DNA of 64,000 bases from positions 1 to 64,000 of the forward strand of contig NZ_JNYJ01000060.1 of NCBI RefSeq assembly GCF_000716715.1. Reading direction: 5' to 3'. The position numbers were made by a program, and so were the translations under genes. The notes below the pieces were generated by a model. That model was not told where the DNA came from, made no database searches, and worked only from the letters and a program-made list of their open reading frames with translations. Shown here piece after piece: positions 59,788-64,000 of this stretch. How positions within the stretch are numbered: the first letter of the stretch is position 1; the number at the start of each line of letters is the position of its first letter. This stretch comes from Dactylosporangium aurantiacum (GTDB lineage: Bacteria > Actinomycetota > Actinomycetes > Mycobacteriales > Micromonosporaceae).

Positions 59788-60410
59788 CGGCCTTCGACTA
59801 CGTGAAGGACGGCGCGGAGATCTACCGGCGGTCGTTCGCGACGATCCGGGCCGAGGCCGAGCTGTCCGGCCTGCCCGCCGACGTCGCCCAGGTCACCGTC
59901 CGGATGATCCACGCGTGCGGGATGGTCGACCTCGCCGGCGACGTCGGGTACAGCGCCGACGTGGTGCGCCTCGCCCGCGCCGCGCTGCGTGCCGGCGCCC
60001 CGGTCCTCTGCGACGCGGAGATGGTCGCCTCCGGCGTCACCCGGGCCAGGCTGCCCCGCGACAACGAGGTCCTGTGCACGCTGCGCGACCCGCGGGTGCC
60101 GGCGCTCGCCGCCGAGCTGGGCACGACCCGCAGCGCCGCGGCCCTCGAACTGTGGGGCGACCGGCTCGCCGGCGCCGTCGTCGCGGTCGGCAACGCCCCG
60201 ACGGCGCTGTTCCGGCTCCTGGAGATGGTCGCGGCCGGCGCGCCGCGCCCGGCGGCGGTGCTCGGCATCCCCGTAGGGTTCATCGGGGCGGCCGAGTCGA
60301 AGGCGGCCCTCGCCGCCTCGGACCTGCCGCACCTGGTCGTGCACGGCCGCCGGGGCGGCAGCGCGATGGCGGCCGCCGCCGTCAACGCGATCGCGGACGA
60401 GAAGGAATGA
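59784..60410 (+). CDS. cobH: Precorrin-8X methylmutase
   Basis: A 208-aa CobH/CbiC enzyme moving the methyl group from C11 to C12 to form hydrogenobyrinate. The catalytic histidine is in [15 protein letters not shown] (about residue 43); [18 protein letters not shown] and [18 protein letters not shown] also fit. It overlaps cobG and the following cobIJ gene by 4 bases each (ATGA), indicating coupled translation. Confidence 0.96.
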   Translation: MTAFDYVKDGAEIYRRSFATIRAEAELSGLPADVAQVTVRMIHACGMVDLAGDVGYSADVVRLARAALRAGAPVLCDAEMVASGVTRARLPRDNEVLCTLRDPRVPALAAELGTTRSAAALELWGDRLAGAVVAVGNAPTALFRLLEMVAAGAPRPAAVLGIPVGFIGAAESKAALAASDLPHLVVHGRRGGSAMAAAAVNAIADEKE

Positions 60411-61921
60411 CCAGCGTGGAGATCGGGCGGCTGTACGGCGTAGGGCTCGGACCGGGCGACCCGGAGCTCGTCACGGTGAAGGCGGCCCGGCTGATCGAGG
60501 CGGCGCCCGTGGTCGCGTTCCACAGCGCCCGCCACGGGCGCAGCATCGCCAGGTCGATCGCCGAGCCGTACCTGCGGGCGGGCCAGATCGAGGAGGCGCT
60601 GGTCTACCCGGTCACCACCGAGGCGATCGCCGACTACCGCACGGTCATCGAGGAGCACTACGACGCGTGGGCGGCCCGGCTCGCCGCGCACCTCGACGCG
60701 GGCCGTGACGTGGTGGTGCTGTGCGAGGGCGACCCGCTGTTCTACGGCTCGTACATGCACATGCACAAGCGGCTCGCGCACACGTACCCGACCGAGGTCG
60801 TCCCGGGCGTCACCTCGGTCTCCGGCGCGTCCGCGGTGCTCGGCCGGCCCCTGGTCGAGCGGGACGAGATCCTCACCGTCCTGCCCGGCACGCTCCCCGC
60901 CGACGTGCTCGCCGAGCGGCTCGCCGCGACCGACTCGGCCGCGGTCATGAAGTTGGGTCGTACGTTCACCACCGTTCGCGACGCCCTGGAGCGGGCCGGC
61001 CGGCTGCAGGACGCCTGGTACGTCGAGCGCGCCACCACCGCCCGGGAACGCGTCGCCCCGCTGTCCACGGTCGACCCGGCGGACGTGCCGTACTTCTCGA
61101 TCGCGCTGCTGCCCAGCCGGGTGCACGAGGAGACCGCGTCGGCGCTGCGGGCCGCCGAGCCGGCCGTCGCCGCCGGTGAGGTCGTCGTCGTCGGGCTCGG
61201 CCCGGCCGGGCGCGACTGGCTCACCCCGGAGGCCCTGGCCGCGGTCGAGGCCGCCGACGACCTCGTCGGCTACGGGCCGTACCTGGACCGGATCCCGGCC
61301 AACCCGCGGCAGCGCCGGCACGCCTCCGACAACAAGGTCGAGGCGGAGCGGGCCGAGTTCGCCCTGGCACTGGCGAAGGACGGCGGCCGGCGCGTCGCCG
61401 TGGTCTCCTCCGGCGACCCCGGCGTGTTCGCGATGGCGGCCGCGGTCCTGGAGGTCGCCGCCGAGCCCCGCTGGAAGGACGTGCCCGTCCGGGTCCTGCC
61501 GGGGCTGACCGCGGCGCAGGCCGTGGCGAGCCGGGTCGGCGCGCCGCTCGGCCACGACTTCTGCGTGCTGTCGCTGTCGGACCGGCTCAAGCCGTGGGAC
61601 GTCATCGCGGCCCGCCTGGAGGCCGCGGCCGGCGCGGACCTCGTCATCGCCATCTACAACCCCGGCTCCAAGAGCCGCACCTGGCAGGTCGAGGCGGCCC
61701 GGGACCTGCTGCTGCGGCACCGCTCCCCGGACACCCCGGTGGTCCTCGGCCGCGACGTCGGCGGGTCCGGCGAGCGGGTCCGCGTGGTGCGCCTCGCCGA
61801 GCTGGACCCGGCCGAGGTCGACATGCGGACCCTGCTCATCGTCGGCTCGTCGCAGACCCGCGCGCTGGACCGCGGCGACAGCGGCACCCCGGTCGTGTTC
61901 ACGCCGCGCCGGTACCCCTGA
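60407..61921 (+). CDS. cobIJ: CobI-CobJ fusion: precorrin-2 C20- and precorrin-3B C17-methyltransferase
   Basis: A 504-aa fusion of two tetrapyrrole methylases. CobI covers about residues 1-240 ([40 protein letters not shown]), CobJ about 247-504 ([55 protein letters not shown]). The pair adds methyl groups at C20 and C17 with ring contraction. Fusions of cobI and cobJ are known in actinobacteria. It is the last gene of the operon; the ferredoxin-like gene converges 3 bases away. Confidence 0.96.
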   Translation: MTSVEIGRLYGVGLGPGDPELVTVKAARLIEAAPVVAFHSARHGRSIARSIAEPYLRAGQIEEALVYPVTTEAIADYRTVIEEHYDAWAARLAAHLDAGRDVVVLCEGDPLFYGSYMHMHKRLAHTYPTEVVPGVTSVSGASAVLGRPLVERDEILTVLPGTLPADVLAERLAATDSAAVMKLGRTFTTVRDALERAGRLQDAWYVERATTARERVAPLSTVDPADVPYFSIALLPSRVHEETASALRAAEPAVAAGEVVVVGLGPAGRDWLTPEALAAVEAADDLVGYGPYLDRIPANPRQRRHASDNKVEAERAEFALALAKDGGRRVAVVSSGDPGVFAMAAAVLEVAAEPRWKDVPVRVLPGLTAAQAVASRVGAPLGHDFCVLSLSDRLKPWDVIAARLEAAAGADLVIAIYNPGSKSRTWQVEAARDLLLRHRSPDTPVVLGRDVGGSGERVRVVRLAELDPAEVDMRTLLIVGSSQTRALDRGDSGTPVVFTPRRYP

Positions 61922-61924
61922 GCC

Positions 61925-62269
61925 TCAGCCCGCCGGGGCGTTGGTCCGGTACAGCGTCAGGATCTCCGGCAGCGGCGCCACCCCGGGCCCGCCCGCCTCG
62001 ACCCACGCGGTCAGGTCGCCGATGACCGCGTCGTCCAGCACGTAACCGAGCCACACGGGTCGCGCCCCGGCCCGCCGCGCGGCGGGCGTCGGGTGCACGA
62101 CCACGATGTTGGAGCGCTCGCACGCGTCGAGGCAGGCGCTGACCCGCACCCCGGCCTGCCCCAGCGCCGCGCGCAGCCGGGCCACCTGCCCGGCGTGGTC
62201 GACGTCCGGGTGCTTGCGCGCCGAGCCGCAGCAGCAGTCACGGCACACGGTGACGAGGGGTCGCTCCAC
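61925..62269 (-). CDS. Thioredoxin-like 2Fe-2S ferredoxin
   Basis: A 114-aa protein of the (2Fe-2S) ferredoxin-like family. Cysteines lie in TVCRDCCCGSARKHP (residues 8-22) and SACLDACERSNIVVVHP (about 44-60), a spacing like that of thioredoxin-fold 2Fe-2S ferredoxins. Starts with GTG. Its position beside cobG-cobH-cobIJ suggests it may pass electrons to a cobalamin enzyme, for example CobG or the corrinoid reduction before CobO; that is inference. Confidence 0.8.
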   Translation of the reverse strand: MERPLVTVCRDCCCGSARKHPDVDHAGQVARLRAALGQAGVRVSACLDACERSNIVVVHPTPAARRAGARPVWLGYVLDDAVIGDLTAWVEAGGPGVAPLPEILTLYRTNAPAG

Positions 62270-62329
62270 GGGCCGAGCCTAGATCAACGCCCCGGCCGCC
62301 CGCCCGGTCGCCGCCCGGCCGCCGCCCGG

Positions 62330-63115
62330 TCAGGGGCGGGCCAGGATCTCGCCGTGCAGGATGGACAGCCAGCCGTCGGGGGAGGCGGCCCAGGCGCGCC
62401 AGCCGTCGGAGAGGCGCTGCAGGTCCTCCTGCGCCACGCCGCTGGCCAGGGCCTGCGTGGCCATCGCGGAGGCGCGCACCCGGTCCGCCCACATGCCGCC
62501 CCACCAGGCGCGGTCCTCGTCGTCGGCGAAGCACCAGGTGCTCGACGTGGCCGCGACGTCGGTGAACCCGGCGGCCCGCGCCCACGACAGCAGGCGGCGG
62601 CCGGCGTCGGGCTCGCCGCCGTTGGCCCGGGCCATCCGCTGGTACAGGGCCATCCAGTCGTCGAGCTCCGGCAGCTGCGGGAACCAGGTGAACGCCGCGT
62701 AGTCGCTGTCGCGGGCCGCCACGTAGCCGCCCGGCTTGCAGACCCGGCGCATCTCACGCAGCGCCTGGACGGGGTCGGCGACGTGCTGCAGGACCTGGTG
62801 GGCGTGGACCACGTCGAACGTGCCGTCGGGGAAGTCGAGGGCGTGCACGTCGCCGACGACGTACGTGACGCCCCGCACGCCGGCCTTCGTGACCGCCAGG
62901 GCCTCCTCGGTCGCCTCGAGGGCGGTGACCTCGCCGGGGGCGACGGCGGCGGCCAGGTCGGCGGTGATCGTGCCGGGCCCGGCGCCGACGTCCAGCAGGC
63001 TCATGCCCGGCCGCAGCACCGGCAGCAGGTAGGCGGCGGAGTTCTCGGCGGTGCGCCAGCGGTGCGACCGCAGGACCGACTCGTGGTGCCCGTGGGTGTA
63101 GACGTTGTTGGCCAT
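62330..63115 (-). CDS. UbiE-like SAM-dependent methyltransferase
   Basis: A 261-aa methyltransferase. Motif I is SLLDVGAGPGTITADLAAAV (about residues 38-57), strand 2 acid in VTALEATEEAL, and FDVVHAHQVLQHVADPVQAL with RVCKPGGYVAARDSDY as motifs II and III. The N-terminus MANNVYTHGHHESVLRSHRW is typical of this actinobacterial and fungal group. ATG 63115 is chosen. It is divergent from the MFS gene across 49 bases. Confidence 0.9.
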   Translation of the reverse strand: MANNVYTHGHHESVLRSHRWRTAENSAAYLLPVLRPGMSLLDVGAGPGTITADLAAAVAPGEVTALEATEEALAVTKAGVRGVTYVVGDVHALDFPDGTFDVVHAHQVLQHVADPVQALREMRRVCKPGGYVAARDSDYAAFTWFPQLPELDDWMALYQRMARANGGEPDAGRRLLSWARAAGFTDVAATSSTWCFADDEDRAWWGGMWADRVRASAMATQALASGVAQEDLQRLSDGWRAWAASPDGWLSILHGEILARP

Positions 63116-63164
63116 GTCCCAGACTCTAATATTCGCGTCTCTCATATTGGGAGAAGCTTCCCGT

Positions 63165-64000
63165 ATGATGGAACGCCGTAGGATCTCGGCAGTGAGAACG
63201 TCCCTGATCGTGCTGGCCTACTTCGCGTTCATCAGCCTCGGACTCCCCGACGGCCTCCTGGGCGTGGGCTGGCCGTTCATGGCCGCCACCTTCGACGTGC
63301 CCACCGCCTCGGTCGGCTGTCTGCTGGTCGCGGCGACCACCGGGTACCTCGCCTCCAGCGTCGCCGCCGGGTTCCTGCTGTCCAGGGTCGGCGTCGGCTG
63401 GCTGCTGGCCGCCAGCACCGCCGCGACGAGCCTCGCCCTCGCCGGCTACGCCCTCGCCCCCGGCCTGTGGTTCCTCGTGCCGTGCGCGCTGCTCGGCGGC
63501 TTCGGCGGCGGCGCGATCGACGCCGGGCTCAACGCGTACGCGGCCGCGAACTTCAACGCCCGCCACATGAACTGGATGCACGCCTGCTTCGGCCTCGGCG
63601 TCGCCGTCGGCCCGCTCATCATGACCTCGGTGCTCAGCGGCGGGTCGCCGTGGCGGCTCGGGTACGCGGTCGTCGCCGCCGCCCAGCTGTGCCTCGCCGT
63701 GTCGTTCGCCGGCAAGGCTCGCAGCTGGGGTCGGGCGCCGGTGCCCGTACACGAGACGCCGCAACGAGGCAGGGACACCCTGCGGCTGCCCGTGGTATGG
63801 CTCGGGGTGGCCGCCTTCGGCGTCTACGTGGCCGTCGAGGCCGGCGCCGGCCTGTGGGCGTTCCTGCTGCTCACCGAGGGGCGCGGGAGCAGCGACGCGG
63901 TCGCCGGCGTGTGCGTGTCGGGCTACTGGGCGATGCTGTTCCTCGGCCGGGTCGTGCAGGGCGCCGTCGCCGACCGCGTCGGCGTGTCCCGGGTCATCGC
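63165..64000 (+). CDS. MFS transporter, N-terminal part (cut by window edge)
   Basis: About 278 codons of a major facilitator protein; the frame is open to the window end. Helices begin at SLIVLAYFAFISLGLPDGLL, and further segments include GYLASSVAAGFLLSRVGVGW, LLGGFGGGAIDAGLNAYAAA and NWMHACFGLGVAVGPLIMTS, resembling the fucose-permease or YbjJ-like branch. The ATG pair at 63165/63168 has GGAGAAG 8 bases upstream; a GTG at 63192 is an alternative. It probably shares its regulator region with the divergent methyltransferase. Confidence 0.85.
   Translation, partial: MMERRRISAVRTSLIVLAYFAFISLGLPDGLLGVGWPFMAATFDVPTASVGCLLVAATTGYLASSVAAGFLLSRVGVGWLLAASTAATSLALAGYALAPGLWFLVPCALLGGFGGGAIDAGLNAYAAANFNARHMNWMHACFGLGVAVGPLIMTSVLSGGSPWRLGYAVVAAAQLCLAVSFAGKARSWGRAPVPVHETPQRGRDTLRLPVVWLGVAAFGVYVAVEAGAGLWAFLLLTEGRGSSDAVAGVCVSGYWAMLFLGRVVQGAVADRVGVSRVI

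Overview
The window is very GC-rich DNA with actinobacterial gene content and frequent GTG starts. DUF574-type methyltransferase, a CheX-like phosphatase, a large GGDEF/EAL protein, CBM13-bearing secreted enzymes and adenosylcobalamin-dependent methylmalonyl-CoA mutase together suggest a soil actinomycete, probably of the Micromonosporaceae. The genus is inference. No tRNA, rRNA, CRISPR array, phage or insertion sequence was seen.

Layout. 1-5.3 kb (minus): the start of mutB, mutA, then a small operon (MmcQ-like, DUF1152, Sel1 repeat, hypothetical). 5.3-11.4 kb: a methyltransferase, a membrane GGDEF/EAL protein with degenerate motifs, CheX, a frameshifted ClpP-like gene without catalytic Ser and His, and a DUF574 methyltransferase; a decayed stretch follows to 12.08 kb. 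12-21.3 kb: MarR/MFS and TetR pairs, a NarL-type two-component system, a SnoaL-like protein divergent from a MarR regulator across a perfect 26-bp palindrome, a very acidic small protein, and another MFS transporter. 21.4-26.2 kb: a probable copper-related envelope module (membrane protein, cupredoxin-like lipoprotein, CopC-like protein) and three secreted proteins.

26.3-32.8 kb: first cobalamin operon, behind an adenosylcobalamin riboswitch: ChlI/ChlD-type chelatase, cobO, cobB, a CobE-CbiE-CbiT fusion and cobM, with overlapping or almost abutting genes. 33-45.5 kb: hypothetical and transport genes with divergent regulators, a secreted LamG protein, a secreted propeller-like protein, a ROK regulator and two decayed membrane-protein genes. 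45.5-54.2 kb: PHP phosphoesterase, an isolated cobK, two secreted CBM13 proteins (a beta-helix protein and a GH18 chitinase), a lipoprotein, a PLP decarboxylase and a membrane protein.

54.8-62.3 kb: second cobalamin locus: cobN (minus) behind its own riboswitch, divergent from cobG-cobH-cobIJ (plus), with a 2Fe-2S ferredoxin-like gene convergent at the end. CobG plus CobN indicates the aerobic, late-cobalt-insertion route; cobalamin could serve MutAB at the left edge. The window ends with a methyltransferase and a truncated MFS gene.

Recurring structure: transport or stress genes sit beside a divergent regulator with a palindrome between them, and convergent genes are often separated by long perfect GC hairpins.
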